A stretch of 64,000 bases of DNA from Luteimonas galliterrae (GCF_023374055.1 NZ_JAMBEP010000002.1:248001-312000), one strand, 5' to 3'. Positions 8,370 through 18,357 are shown, counted from the stretch's first letter. Numbers and translations: made by a program. The notes: generated by a model from the letters alone, not told the origin.

Positions 8370-9938
8370 TCAGCCCGCCTCCAAAGCCTCTATCAAAGGG
8401 CGCAATTTAGCTTCATAGGGCAGCCACTTGGGTTGTTCGCGAGCGGTCACCTTCTCGCGCACCTGCACTGCGCTGGCGGTCGCGACGCCGCGCGAGCGCT
8501 GCTGCATGTCGAGCATGGCCGGTTGGTAGTCAACACCGCAGAACGCCGCCGTGCGACGCATCGCCGCCTCTGGCTCGCGGGTCAGCGCGGCGTAATCGAC
8601 ATCCATGATGCGGCCGGGATAGGCCTCGTGCCAATGCGCCATCAGGCGCTTGTACTGCCGGTAGAAGTCGGCCAGTTCGAGTTGGTCGTAGGAATAGGGA
8701 TTGGCGTCGGAAAACAGCTCTCGCAGATTCGAGAAGCAGGTCTCGATGGGATCCCGGACCATGTGCAGCAGCTTGGCCTGCGGCAACGCGCGGCAGATGA
8801 AGCCTGCATTGAGGAAGTTGGACGGCAGCTTGTCGGTGAAGCAGCGCTCTTCGCCCAGGCGCCATTCCATGCCTTTCAGATAGCCCGCGCCGACCGCGCC
8901 GAAATCGATCCCGCGCGCGCGCTCGACGATGGTGGCATCGATCACGCCGCGGCAATGATGGTCGGTGGCGTTGCGCATCTGGCTGGTGAAGTCGTACAGC
9001 TCCCCTACTCCGCGCACTTCGCCGTGCCCGTCCAGCAACTGCTCCAGCAAGGTGGTGCCGGAGCGGTGCATGCCGATGATGAAGATGGGCGTACGCCCGC
9101 CCTCTATCGTCTGGAACGAAGGCCCGCGCGGCGGCAACGGCAGCGCGATCAGCTTGTCGACCAGCGCGCGGGAATCCTCGGCGTGGTAATTCAGGCGCGA
9201 TCGCTTGGCGCGGCAAGCCTGTTCCAGCGCCTGCCATGCGCCCTCGTAGTCGCCCAGGTCGTCGAGTTCCTTGTGCAACGCGTTAGCGAGCAGCGCGATC
9301 TCGTCGGCATTGCGCCCTGGGCGCGCCAGCTGTTTGCGGATCGCATCGACGTGGTTCGAATCCGGTTTCTGCTTGCGCAGGCGCGAGACCAGCCAGTAGC
9401 TCTGCGCGATTTCCGGCGCGCGCGACAACACCCGCCGCAAGTCCTCCTCGGCCTCGTCGAAGCGGCCGAGGTAGGTGAGCACCTGGCTGCGCGACAGCAG
9501 CGTCGGCGGGAAATCGGGATCCGCGCGCTTGGCTTCGTCCAGGAAAACCAGCGCAGCCCCTTGTTCGTTGAGATAGCTCAATTGCGCCGCGAACGCCAAC
9601 AGCAACGGGATGCTCACCTGCTCCAGCGGCGGCAGCCTCGCGACGCATTCGTGCAGCGCGCCCGCCTCGTTGAAAGTGCGCAGCCGCGCGATCAGTTCCT
9701 TGATCGTCTGCAGATCGCGCGGCTTGGCCGCCGCCGCGCGCAAGGCGTAATCGCGCGCGGCGCGGTAGTGTCCGGCGAGGGAATTCACGTAAGACAGCTG
9801 AACGAGCACGTTCGCATCGCCAGGCGCGAGCTTCAGGGCCGTTTCGTAACTGGCGATGGCACGCGGCCATTCCTGGCGGGCCGCGTGCGATTCCGCGTCG
9901 GCGAGCAGCTTTTGGATCTGGGCGGGAGGCACTGTCAT
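8370..9938 (-). CDS. TPR-repeat sulfotransferase 1
   Basis: 522 residues from the ATG at 9938. An in-frame ATG at 9983 would add 15 residues, but 'MTVPPAQIQKLLADAESHAA' looks like the natural N terminus. Residues ~5-250 are TPR-like helical repeats. A sulfotransferase domain follows with the PAPS 5'-phosphate loop 'GMHRSGTTLLEQLL' (about 280-295), 'TDKLPSNFLNAGFICRALPQAK' and the 3'-phosphate region 'MVRDPIETCFSNLRELFS'. It would transfer sulfate from PAPS to an unknown acceptor. It is the distal gene after a paralogue, and both follow the Oar-like receptors. Confidence 0.85.
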   Translation of the reverse strand: MTVPPAQIQKLLADAESHAARQEWPRAIASYETALKLAPGDANVLVQLSYVNSLAGHYRAARDYALRAAAAKPRDLQTIKELIARLRTFNEAGALHECVARLPPLEQVSIPLLLAFAAQLSYLNEQGAALVFLDEAKRADPDFPPTLLSRSQVLTYLGRFDEAEEDLRRVLSRAPEIAQSYWLVSRLRKQKPDSNHVDAIRKQLARPGRNADEIALLANALHKELDDLGDYEGAWQALEQACRAKRSRLNYHAEDSRALVDKLIALPLPPRGPSFQTIEGGRTPIFIIGMHRSGTTLLEQLLDGHGEVRGVGELYDFTSQMRNATDHHCRGVIDATIVERARGIDFGAVGAGYLKGMEWRLGEERCFTDKLPSNFLNAGFICRALPQAKLLHMVRDPIETCFSNLRELFSDANPYSYDQLELADFYRQYKRLMAHWHEAYPGRIMDVDYAALTREPEAAMRRTAAFCGVDYQPAMLDMQQRSRGVATASAVQVREKVTAREQPKWLPYEAKLRPLIEALEAG

Positions 9939-10011
9939 CTGTCGTGATCGAAGGGTCGCAAAAGATTCCGGAGGCGCCGTCATGCGCGCAAGCGCATTCT
10001 AGACGCAGGCC

Positions 10012-11616
10012 TCACAGCATGCGCCCCGCGCTCAGCCTGCGCTTGAGCGGCTCCAGACGAGCGGCGTACTTTTCCCACGCATCGACGTTGCCGGCGTGTA
10101 TCGGCTGCCGGACCTGCGAACTGCTGGCCGTCGACACCGGCGTCGCGTTGCGCGTGATATCGATGCTGTCGGCGGCATAGGGCACGCCGCAGAACGCCAT
10201 CATGGATCGGGTCACGCCGGCCGGGTCCTTGACCAGGTCCTCGTAGCGCACCGTATGCAGGTGCTCGGGCATCGTTTCTTCCCAGTGCGACCTTAGTTTG
10301 TCGAACTCGATGTAGTGGTCGGCGAGCTCTTCCTGGTCGTAACTGTAGGGGTAGGCATCTCCGGAGAAGAGCTCCTTGAGATTGGAGAAGCACGCGTCCA
10401 TCGGCTCCCGCACCAGGCAGATCATCTTGGCCTGGGGCAGCGCCTTGCGGATGAAGCCGGCGTTGAAGAAGTTCAGCGGATTCTTGTCGATCAGATAGTT
10501 TTTTCCCGCAGCCAACCGCTCGGTCCGGCGCACGTATTCCGCGCCTATCGCGGCATAGTCGGCCGCCAGCCAACGCTCCAGCGAAGCTTCGCGCAAGGGG
10601 CTGGTGAAGAAATGGTCGGCTTCCCAGCTGGCGGATTGGCCGAAATCGTTCAATTCGCCGCCGGTGGCGATCTGTTCGTAGTTGCTGAGGATGCGTTCGA
10701 CCAGCGTGGTTCCGCTGCGCGGCATGCCCACGATGAACACCGGTATCCGCGTATCGGCAGCCGCGTCCGAGCCGCGCAACCAGTCGTCGTCGGTCAGCGT
10801 CTGCAATGCCGCAAGCCGCCGGGCTTCCTCGCCGCTGTCGTGCCGCAGCAGCCGGCGCATGGCGGCCGCACCTTCCTGCAGTTCCGGCCAGGCCTTGTCC
10901 GGATCGCCAGCGTCGTCGAACTCCTTGAACAGCGCATAGCAGAGGTGGATGCGTTCCAGCGAACCTTCGGCGGCGGCGCGTTTTGCCCGCGCGATCCTGT
11001 CCACGCGGCTGCCGAGGGGATTGGCTTTCTGATGATAAGCCAGCGACCAATGCGCGTAGGCGTAACCGGGAGCCAGGGCGATGCAGCGCTCGTATTCGGC
11101 GGTGGCCTCGTCCATGCGCCCGCAGTAGCGCAGCGCATTGGCGCGCGAATAGCTCAGCAGCGGATGGCCGCGCACGAAGCGTTCCGCTTCGTCGATCAAG
11201 CGCAATGAGGCGTCGTACTCGCCGATCAGCCACAGGTGCTGCGACAGGACGGCGGATTGCCCGATGACCTCGCGATCGGACCAATCCGCGTTCAGGATCA
11301 GGTCGCGGATCGTGTTGCGCTCGTCGAAGCTCAGCAGCCGCATCGTGACGAAAGGCAGATGCTTCCAGTCGCGTCTGTCGGCGACGGCTTTCGCGGCGTT
11401 GAGCGCATTCAACCGCGCGGTGCGATAGCGGTCTTCGGCCGTCGCGAACGCCGACAGCCGCAGCCAGGCAGCGGCCTGCCCGGCGTCCAGCTTGAGGATC
11501 GCTTCGTAGGCCGCTTTGGCCGCGGCCACATCGCGCGCGCCCTCGTGGCCCTTGGCCTGGGCCCAATGCTGCGCCAGTCGCTGATCCATCCATCTTCCCG
11601 GAAAGGCTAGCGGCAT
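10012..11616 (-). CDS. TPR-repeat sulfotransferase 2
   Basis: 534 residues. An in-frame ATG at 11589 (MDQRLAQHW) is an alternative start. N-terminal TPR-like repeats (~20-260) precede a Sulfotransfer_3-type domain with the PAPS loop 'GMPRSGTTLVERILSNYEQ' (about 290-308), 'IDKNPLNFFNAGFIRKALPQAK' and 'LVREPMDACFSNLKELFSG'. It is a clear paralogue of the next gene downstream. It starts 105 bp after the stop of the first TonB receptor, beyond that receptor's terminator. It may be expressed by read-through or from a weak promoter in the gap. The acceptor is unknown. Confidence 0.85.
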   Translation of the reverse strand: MPLAFPGRWMDQRLAQHWAQAKGHEGARDVAAAKAAYEAILKLDAGQAAAWLRLSAFATAEDRYRTARLNALNAAKAVADRRDWKHLPFVTMRLLSFDERNTIRDLILNADWSDREVIGQSAVLSQHLWLIGEYDASLRLIDEAERFVRGHPLLSYSRANALRYCGRMDEATAEYERCIALAPGYAYAHWSLAYHQKANPLGSRVDRIARAKRAAAEGSLERIHLCYALFKEFDDAGDPDKAWPELQEGAAAMRRLLRHDSGEEARRLAALQTLTDDDWLRGSDAAADTRIPVFIVGMPRSGTTLVERILSNYEQIATGGELNDFGQSASWEADHFFTSPLREASLERWLAADYAAIGAEYVRRTERLAAGKNYLIDKNPLNFFNAGFIRKALPQAKMICLVREPMDACFSNLKELFSGDAYPYSYDQEELADHYIEFDKLRSHWEETMPEHLHTVRYEDLVKDPAGVTRSMMAFCGVPYAADSIDITRNATPVSTASSSQVRQPIHAGNVDAWEKYAARLEPLKRRLSAGRML

Positions 11617-11665
11617 AGGATAACCGCCGCGGCGCCGATCCTGCTGGCGGCGCGCAGGAACCCAA

Positions 11666-11695
11666 TAAAAAAGCGGCCGCCCGAAGGCGGCCGCT
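11666..11695 (-). terminator. Intrinsic terminator after TonB receptor 1
   Basis: A 10-bp GC stem (AGCGGCCGCC / GGCGGCCGCT, loop CGAA) is followed on the minus strand by six T residues. It lies between the receptor stop and the sulfotransferase pair, so it should partly separate their transcription. Confidence 0.85.
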
Positions 11696-11721
11696 GGACA
11701 TCGTAGAACCGATCGCTCGGC

Positions 11722-14700
11722 TTAGAAGTCGTACTGGACCATGAAGCGGACCGAGCGCGGCGTCTGCCAGTTCAACGGGGTCAGGTAGGTGCTGGCCGCA
11801 CCCACGATGCTGCCCGTATCGTCTTCGCCCACTTCGTCTACGGCAGTAGGCTTGTCCGAATTGAACACGTTGAACACGTCGACCTTGAACGTGAGGCCTT
11901 CGACGTAAGCCGGGCTGTAGGCTACATTGAGGTCGACCGTATTCGTCCAGGGCGTGCGGCCTGCCGAACCGCGGTGCACGATGGTGGTGCCGTTGTCGTT
12001 GCTTCCGCCCACCGGCTCGGTGTTGCCGCAGGAGAAGTAGGACGCGCCGTAACCCGTCGGATCGTCGCCGTACACGCCGAAGCAGTTCACCGGGCGACCC
12101 GACTGCACGACCAAGTTCGCGCCCACCGACCATTCGTCGGTGATCTCATAATTGCCGAACAGTTTCAGGCTGTGGCGGCGATCGTTAGGTAGATAGCCGT
12201 ACGAGCCAAGCATCAATGCCGGGTAGTCGAAGTCCTGAGTGGTGCCGGTGTCGCCCTGGCCGATGTCGGACTTCACGCCGCCTTCGCTGTTGCCCTTGCT
12301 GCGCGCATAGGTGTAGGAACCCTGCAGGAAGAACTTGTCCCAGCTACCTTCCCAGAAGAATTCGAGCGCACTGTAAGAGCGCTTCGCTTCGGGGCCGAGC
12401 TGATCGGCGGGGACCGTGACAGTTTCCAGGGTGCCGTTGCCGTCCACGTCCAGGTTCCAGACGCCGTCGCTGCCGGGGTTGTAGAGACGGCAGTAAGGGA
12501 AGGCCGGATTGCCGTAAGCGATGCTATCGGGGTCGAAGCCGTTGGCGATCGCCCAGCTCTCGATCGGCGCCGTATCGCAGGTATCGTCGATGGCACGCTC
12601 GAGTTTGCGATAAATGCCGCGAACGCCGGCCGACAAGTGGTCGGTCAACTGCATCTGGAAGCCGAGGATGAACTCGTCCTGGTACATCGGGTCCAGATTC
12701 GTCGAAGCGATGGCGCGCGGATCCTTGGCCGCCCCGCTTTCGCCGTTATGGTAGAACGGCGCGGCATCGCAGGCGTCCAACGTGCACGGCGTCAACCCTT
12801 GCGGCGCCGAACTGCCGTCGGTGGCGATGCTGTCGTAGAAGAAGTCCTGATGCACGAACAGCGAGGCGCTGGCACCGCGGATGGCTACGTTGGCCGTCAG
12901 CGGCAGCGCGTAGCGGCCCGCGTTACCGAACACCTTGAAGCTGGAATCGCCGTTGACGTCCCACGAGAAGCCCAGGCGCGGCGCGAACTGGTCGTCGATC
13001 TTGACATAGCTCTGGCCCGCCCCGTTCTTGTTCTCGAAGCTGTCCCAGCGCACGCCGCCGTACAACATGAAGTTGTCGGTGACATGCCAGCTGTCCTCCA
13101 GGTAGAACGCCTCCTGGTTTACTTCTACGGTGGCGCCCTGGCGGATGTCGTAGCGGCGCACGAAATCCTGGCCGGCGAGCTGGTAGTACTGATAGTAGTA
13201 GCCGCCCGAATAGACCGAGCCGTCGACCGTGGTGAAATCGTCGACGTCATAGCCGAAGCGGATTTGGTGGTCGCCCAGCAGCCATTCCGCATCGATGCGG
13301 TACTGGTCGCGTTCGTCGCCGGCGTCTGCGCGGATCAGCGAGCCTGCAAAATCGCAGCCGACGAGCGTACCCGTAGCCTGCTGCACCGCATCGGGACGGA
13401 AGTCGCGGACGATGGGGCAGCCGCCGACCGGATCGTTCAGGTTGCCGCTGTACTGCATGCGCGAGCCGTTGGGCAAAATCGCATAGTTGCGGCGCTTGAA
13501 CTCGCCGTGACCGGCCAGTGCCGACAGGGTGAAATTATCGGACAAGTAACCGGTGTACTTCAGCGCGTAACTGTCACCGCCCTCTTCCGTCTTTAGGCTG
13601 CCGACGTAGTCCCGGCGGCTCGGATTGGCGGCATTGGGGGCCGCATCGGTGCCGAAGCCGGTGTTGTAGTACTTGGTTTCGGTCTTGCGAGTGTCGGAGA
13701 ACGCGGTCAGCGCGAGCAGATGGTTGTCGGTGATGTTCCAATCCATCTTCAACAGCCAAGTGGGCGACTTCTCCTCTTCGAGCGTGTTCCTGCCGCCGCT
13801 GATGCCGTCGGTCGAACCCGGATAGGCGTCCTTCTGGGTACGGCCGTACTGCAGCAGGGCGTAACCGAACAACTTGTCCTTGACCAGCGCGCCGCTGGCC
13901 CAAACGGCAGCGGTCGCTTCCCAGCCCGTGTCCTTCGAATTGTCGGATACCAGGCGGCCATCGTTGTAGTACAGGTCGGGCGTGGGCTCGCTCAGCGACT
14001 CCGGCGTCCAAAACACGTTGCCGCCAGCCTTGAACTCGTTGGTACCGCTCTTGCTGATCATGTTGATCACGCCGCCGGTCGAACGGCCGAACTCGGCGCC
14101 GTAACCGCCGGTCTTGACCTGCTGTTCGGCGATCGCCTCGTAAGGGATCTGGGCGAAATTGAGGTTCTTGAACGTATTGGTGATGTTGAAACCGTTGAGG
14201 TAGTACTGGTTCTCGGCGACCGACGAACCGCCGAACGAAGCCAATTTCCCGAAAGCGGCGTCGCCGCGCACGGTGCCCGGCGCGAGGAGCGCGACGCTGG
14301 TGGCGTCGCGTTGCACCGGAATCTTGGCGATCTGCTCGGCGGTCAGGATGGTGGTCGACTCGACCGACGACACGTCGATCGGGTTGATCGCGGCGGAGCC
14401 GACGACGGTGACCGTATCGAGCGTCTGCGCGCCGCTCGCATTGACGAAGTCGATGTTGGATGCAGTACCTACGCTGACGCTCGCGGTGCGCGTGCTGGTA
14501 GCGCCGTCCACGCCTTTGCGGGTGATCGTGTACTGGCCGATCGGCAGCTGCGACAAGCGGTAACTACCGTCGCCCGAGACCGTGATGGTGCGCGAGAAGC
14601 CGGTATTGGTGTTTTCGATGGTGATGGTATCGCCGGCCGTGGCACGGCCGGACACGGCGCCTGCGGTATTGCTCTGCGCCTGGACGCCGCCCACGAAGCT

Positions 14701-14763
14701 CAGACCGAGTGCAACGGTCAGTGCGCTTCGCTTCAGGCCTTTGACAAGGTACTTAGAAGCCAT
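11722..14763 (-). CDS. Oar-like TonB-dependent receptor 1
   Basis: 1013 residues. Signal peptide about 1-29 ('...GGVQAQ'). A carboxypeptidase-regulatory-like beta-sandwich (~36-107) precedes a short 'LDTVTVVG' TonB-box-like stretch and a plug with 'NQYYLNGFNITN' and 'VKTGGYGAEFGRSTGGVINMISKSGTNEF' motifs. A large beta barrel ends in 'RFMVQYDF' with the terminal Phe. It is an outer-membrane receptor of the Oar class; the substrate is unknown, and relatives import saccharides, siderophores or peptides. Start fixed by a GGGGGTTAC element upstream of the ATG that is shared with its two paralogues. Its own promoter (14841-14869) and terminator flank it. Confidence 0.93.
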   Translation of the reverse strand: MASKYLVKGLKRSALTVALGLSFVGGVQAQSNTAGAVSGRATAGDTITIENTNTGFSRTITVSGDGSYRLSQLPIGQYTITRKGVDGATSTRTASVSVGTASNIDFVNASGAQTLDTVTVVGSAAINPIDVSSVESTTILTAEQIAKIPVQRDATSVALLAPGTVRGDAAFGKLASFGGSSVAENQYYLNGFNITNTFKNLNFAQIPYEAIAEQQVKTGGYGAEFGRSTGGVINMISKSGTNEFKAGGNVFWTPESLSEPTPDLYYNDGRLVSDNSKDTGWEATAAVWASGALVKDKLFGYALLQYGRTQKDAYPGSTDGISGGRNTLEEEKSPTWLLKMDWNITDNHLLALTAFSDTRKTETKYYNTGFGTDAAPNAANPSRRDYVGSLKTEEGGDSYALKYTGYLSDNFTLSALAGHGEFKRRNYAILPNGSRMQYSGNLNDPVGGCPIVRDFRPDAVQQATGTLVGCDFAGSLIRADAGDERDQYRIDAEWLLGDHQIRFGYDVDDFTTVDGSVYSGGYYYQYYQLAGQDFVRRYDIRQGATVEVNQEAFYLEDSWHVTDNFMLYGGVRWDSFENKNGAGQSYVKIDDQFAPRLGFSWDVNGDSSFKVFGNAGRYALPLTANVAIRGASASLFVHQDFFYDSIATDGSSAPQGLTPCTLDACDAAPFYHNGESGAAKDPRAIASTNLDPMYQDEFILGFQMQLTDHLSAGVRGIYRKLERAIDDTCDTAPIESWAIANGFDPDSIAYGNPAFPYCRLYNPGSDGVWNLDVDGNGTLETVTVPADQLGPEAKRSYSALEFFWEGSWDKFFLQGSYTYARSKGNSEGGVKSDIGQGDTGTTQDFDYPALMLGSYGYLPNDRRHSLKLFGNYEITDEWSVGANLVVQSGRPVNCFGVYGDDPTGYGASYFSCGNTEPVGGSNDNGTTIVHRGSAGRTPWTNTVDLNVAYSPAYVEGLTFKVDVFNVFNSDKPTAVDEVGEDDTGSIVGAASTYLTPLNWQTPRSVRFMVQYDF

Positions 14764-14840
14764 TGGTGTAACCCCCGTAGGACTGTTGACCTAAAAGAAC
14801 TGCAAGTGGAGTCAGGGCCGAAAAGCGGCATGACCGGCCG

Positions 14841-14869
14841 ACTATAGGCAGTCAACAAATCCTTAACAA
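14841..14869 (-). promoter_or_regulatory. Sigma70-type promoter and conserved leader of TonB receptor 1
   Basis: Read on the minus strand, TTGTTA (-35) and TATAGT (-10) are separated by 17 bp. The block downstream (GTCGGCCGGTCATGCC..TTTCGGC) and the GGGGGTTAC before the ATG recur in front of the two paralogous receptors at the same distance of about 75-80 bp. Confidence 0.75.
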
Positions 14870-15163
14870 GGGTCGAATGGCAAAAATTTTCTTTAAAATC
14901 AGCCACATATGCCAAGCCATAAGGTCGTGGCTTGTGCTATCGGTCACCGTGCCGATAGTCATACAGACAACGATAGGTCGCGCGGTTCGGTCGCGTTTTG
15001 GGGCATTTGCGGCGGAAGGCACGCTTTTTCTATGCCGGAAGTCATATCTGAAGGTCATGACGACCTAAGCCATTTCGTCCATTTGCGTCGCAGGCTCATT
15101 TGCGACTGGATCCGAAATTTTTTTGTAGCTTGAGCGGCCGTATGCGATCGCCGGGGCCGGCCC
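14870..15163. other. Non-coding spacer between receptor genes 1 and 2
   Basis: About 290 bp of relatively AT-rich sequence lies between the promoter of receptor 1 and the terminator of receptor 2. Short open frames here have no Shine-Dalgarno and no recognisable product. A run of seven T at about 15118-15124 is the only notable feature. Confidence 0.5.
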
Positions 15164-15193
15164 ATAAAAAACCGCTGGCCCGAAGGCCAGCGG
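15164..15193 (-). terminator. Intrinsic terminator after TonB receptor 2
   Basis: A 9-bp stem (CCGCTGGCC / GGCCAGCGG, loop CGAA) is followed on the minus strand by a T run. It sits 35 bp past the receptor stop codon. Confidence 0.85.
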
Positions 15194-15227
15194 TCAAGGT
15201 CAACATCCTCTGATTTTTTACCGCTTA

Positions 15228-18200
15228 TCAGAAGTCGTACTGCACCATGAAGCGGACCGAACGCGGCGCCTGGAACGACGCCGGCAGGAATGCCGTTTCC
15301 AAGCGGGTGCCGGACGTACCGTCTTCGACCTGCTCATTCACCGAGGTCACCTTCTGCGAGTTCATGAGGTTGAAGATGTCAACCTTGAACTGCAGGCCTT
15401 CGACGTACGACGGGCGGTAGGCCACGTTGAGGTCGACGTTGGAGCTCCAGGACAGACGACCGCCAGTACCACGCGGGGTCGGAATGCCATCGCAACGGAA
15501 GAACGACGAACCATACGGGTGAGCTTGGACGCCCGGCTCAACCGGGTCAGTGTCGAGGACACCCAGGCAGTTCATCGGACGGCCAGACTGCACCAACAGG
15601 TTGGCGCCAACCGACCACTCGTCGCTGATTTCGTAATTGCCGAACAGCTTCAGGCTGTGGCGGCGATCGTTCGGCAGATAGCCGTAGCTGTCGACCGTCA
15701 GTTCGAGGTAGTCGAAGTCCTGGGTCACGTTGGTATCGGACTGGCCGATATCCGACTTCACGCCGCCTTCGGTGTTGCCCCTGCTCTTGGCGTAGGTGTA
15801 CGAACCCTGCAGGAAGAACTTGTCCCAGTTGCCGTCGAAGAAGAACTCAAGCGCGGCGTACTTGCGCTTGGCCTTCGGCGAAAGAAGCTCGCCGGGAACC
15901 GTGGTTTCTTCCAGAACGCCGGTGTTGAAGAAATCCGTGAGGAAGACTGCGTCTTCGCCGGGATTGAACATACGGCAGTACGGGAAACCGGCGTTCGGCA
16001 ACACAGCTTCCTGACCGTTGCGCAGCCAATGCCCGTCGTCATCCTGTGCGAAACCGCCCGCCCTCAGGATCGCGGTGTAATCGCAGTTGTCGTCGATCGC
16101 CGCCTTCAGCTCACGGTAGATGCCGCGGATACCGAGCGAGAAGTTGTCGTTCAACGCTTTCTGGAAGCCCAGGATGTACTCGTCCTGATACATCGGATCG
16201 AGGTTCTTCGAGGCGATGGTCAGCGGATTCTTGGCAGTACCGAATTCGCCATTGACGAAACGGAAGTTACCCCACGAGGTCAGACCGGTCGGCTCGCCCG
16301 TCACAGGGTCGAAGCCGGTGTAGTCGAACTCTTCGCGAGTGAACAGCGAGGCGCTGGCGCCACGCACGGCCACGGTGGCCGTCAACGGCAAGGCATAGCG
16401 ACCGGCGTTACCGAAGACTTTGAACGTGGAATCGCCGTTCACGTCCCAGGAGAAGCCCAGACGCGGGCCGAACTGGTTTTCGATATCGACGTAAGCCTGA
16501 CCCTGGCCATTGATGTTCTTGAAGCTGTCCCAACGGCCGCCGATATAGGCGACGAAGTTGTCGGTAACGTTCCAGCTGTCCTGGATGTAGTACGCGCGCT
16601 GCTCGACCTTGACGGTGGCGCCCTGGTTTACGATCTGCTCGCGGACGAAATCGGTTTCGTCGCCGTTGTTCGGGATATCGTCCGGATCGTCAGTGCGATA
16701 GCTCCACACGCGGCCGCCCTCGAACGAACCGCCATCGACCGACTCGAAATCGTCGACGTCGTAGCCGAAGCGCAGCAGGTGGTCGCCCAATTGCCATTCG
16801 GCGTCGATGCGGTACTGGTCACGGGTGTCCTCGGCGTCCTGGCGGACGATCTGGGCGCCAGTGATGTTACAGGTGCTCGCACGGGTGCCGTCGATCGCGC
16901 GGCGGTAGCCCGGTCGCAAATCCGTGATGATCGGGCAGCCGGTGGCGGGGTTGTTGATATCGCCGCCGTACGACACGTCCAAGCCGCCCGCTGTCCGCAG
17001 ACGCTGGCCGCGCGAGAACTTGCTGTGGCCGGCCAGGGCGGACAGGGTGAAGTTGTCCGTCAAATAGCCGGTGTACTTCAGCACATAGTTCTCACCACCC
17101 TGCTCTGTGAAGTTGGTGCCGAGGAACGTAGTGCGGTTCAACTCGCCCACAGGATTCAGGTAAACGTCGCTGTCGGTTTCCGTCTTGTCCGAGAACGCGG
17201 TCAGCTCGAGCAGATGGTTGTCGGTGATGTTCCAGTCCATCTTCAGCAACCAGTTCGGGGTTTCCGTCTGATCGCTGGAGTTGGTGGAAGACAAGACGTT
17301 GCCGTAGATCTCATTGTCCTTGCGGCCATAGGAGATCAGGCCGTAGGCGAACAGCTTGTCTTTGATCAGCGCGCCGCTGGCCCAAACCGAAGCGACGGCC
17401 TGCCACTGCGAATCCTTGGAATTATCCTGGCGCAGCACACCGGTCGTCAGATAAGTGTTCTTGACTTCCTCGCGCAGGTCTTCCGGTTCCCAGAAGATGT
17501 TGCCGCCGGCGTGGAACTCGTTGGTGCCGCGCTTGGTGATCATGTTGACCACGCCGCCCAGCGAACGGCCGAACTCGGCGCCGTAGCCGCCGGTCTTGAT
17601 CTGCTGCTCGGCGATAGCTTCGTACGGAATCTGCGCGAAGTTGAGGTTCTGGAACGTGTTGGTGATGTTGAAGCCGTTGACGTAGTACTGGTTCTCGGCC
17701 ACGGAAGCACCGCCGAACGACGCCAGGTTGCCGAACGCGGCATCGCCGCGCACGGTGCCCGGGGCCAACAGCGCGACGCTGGTGGCATCGCGGGCGACCG
17801 GAATCTTGGCGATCTGTTCCGCGGTCAGGATGGTGGTCGATTCGACCGACGACACGTCGATCGGATTGATAGCACCAGTACCCACGACGGTCACGGTATC
17901 CAGCGTCTGCGCGTCGCCGGTGCCGCTGACGAAGGTGACGTTGGAAGAGGTGCCTACGCTGACATTGGTGGTGCGACTGCTGGTCGAGCCGTCGACGCCC
18001 TTGCGGGTAACGGTGTATTGGCCGATCGGCACTTGCGACAGGCGATAGTTGCCGTCGGCACCCACGGTGATGGTACGCGAGAAGCCGGTAGCCGGATTCT
18101 CGACGGTGATGGTATCGCCGGCGACAGCACGACCAGATACCACACCCGCGGTATTGGTCTGTGCTTGGACGCCGCCCACGAAGCTCAGACCGAGTGCAAC

Positions 18201-18248
18201 GGTCAGCGCGCTTCGCTTCAAGCCTTTGGCAAGGTACTTAGAAGCCAT
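15228..18248 (-). CDS. Oar-like TonB-dependent receptor 2
   Basis: 1006 residues, closely similar to receptor 1 along its whole length. It has a signal peptide (1-29), a carboxypeptidase-regulatory-like domain (~36-108), a 'LDTVTVVGTGAINPIDVSSVES' junction, and a plug with 'NQYYVNGFNITN' and 'IKTGGYGAEFGRSLGGVVNMITKRGTNEF'. The 22-strand-type barrel ends 'RFMVQYDF'. Differences cluster in barrel segments that would form extracellular loops, as expected for receptors of different ligands. A GGGGGTTACA element precedes the ATG. It forms its own transcription unit with promoter at 18328-18357 and terminator at 15164-15193. Confidence 0.93.
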   Translation of the reverse strand: MASKYLAKGLKRSALTVALGLSFVGGVQAQTNTAGVVSGRAVAGDTITVENPATGFSRTITVGADGNYRLSQVPIGQYTVTRKGVDGSTSSRTTNVSVGTSSNVTFVSGTGDAQTLDTVTVVGTGAINPIDVSSVESTTILTAEQIAKIPVARDATSVALLAPGTVRGDAAFGNLASFGGASVAENQYYVNGFNITNTFQNLNFAQIPYEAIAEQQIKTGGYGAEFGRSLGGVVNMITKRGTNEFHAGGNIFWEPEDLREEVKNTYLTTGVLRQDNSKDSQWQAVASVWASGALIKDKLFAYGLISYGRKDNEIYGNVLSSTNSSDQTETPNWLLKMDWNITDNHLLELTAFSDKTETDSDVYLNPVGELNRTTFLGTNFTEQGGENYVLKYTGYLTDNFTLSALAGHSKFSRGQRLRTAGGLDVSYGGDINNPATGCPIITDLRPGYRRAIDGTRASTCNITGAQIVRQDAEDTRDQYRIDAEWQLGDHLLRFGYDVDDFESVDGGSFEGGRVWSYRTDDPDDIPNNGDETDFVREQIVNQGATVKVEQRAYYIQDSWNVTDNFVAYIGGRWDSFKNINGQGQAYVDIENQFGPRLGFSWDVNGDSTFKVFGNAGRYALPLTATVAVRGASASLFTREEFDYTGFDPVTGEPTGLTSWGNFRFVNGEFGTAKNPLTIASKNLDPMYQDEYILGFQKALNDNFSLGIRGIYRELKAAIDDNCDYTAILRAGGFAQDDDGHWLRNGQEAVLPNAGFPYCRMFNPGEDAVFLTDFFNTGVLEETTVPGELLSPKAKRKYAALEFFFDGNWDKFFLQGSYTYAKSRGNTEGGVKSDIGQSDTNVTQDFDYLELTVDSYGYLPNDRRHSLKLFGNYEISDEWSVGANLLVQSGRPMNCLGVLDTDPVEPGVQAHPYGSSFFRCDGIPTPRGTGGRLSWSSNVDLNVAYRPSYVEGLQFKVDIFNLMNSQKVTSVNEQVEDGTSGTRLETAFLPASFQAPRSVRFMVQYDF

Positions 18249-18327
18249 TGTTTGTAACCCCCATGGGACAGTTGACCCTATAAGAAATGCGTTTACGTCA
18301 AGAGCCGAAAGGCGGCATGACCGGCCG

Positions 18328-18357
18328 ACTATAGAACAGCCAACAATTCTTTAACAA
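18328..18357 (-). promoter_or_regulatory. Promoter and conserved leader of TonB receptor 2
   Basis: TTGTTA and TATAGT are spaced by 18 bp on the minus strand. They are followed by the same CGGCCGGTCATGCCGC..TTTCGGC leader block seen upstream of receptor 1. The rest of the 18362-18531 spacer shows no gene. Confidence 0.72.

Noticed and set aside
14877-15133. Short open frames between TonB receptors 1 and 2
   Set aside because: AT-rich spacer, no ribosome-binding site, no family resemblance.
15519-18257. ~900-codon open frame antisense to TonB receptor 2
   Set aside because: It mirrors the third-position bias of the receptor gene. No start signal or family is visible.
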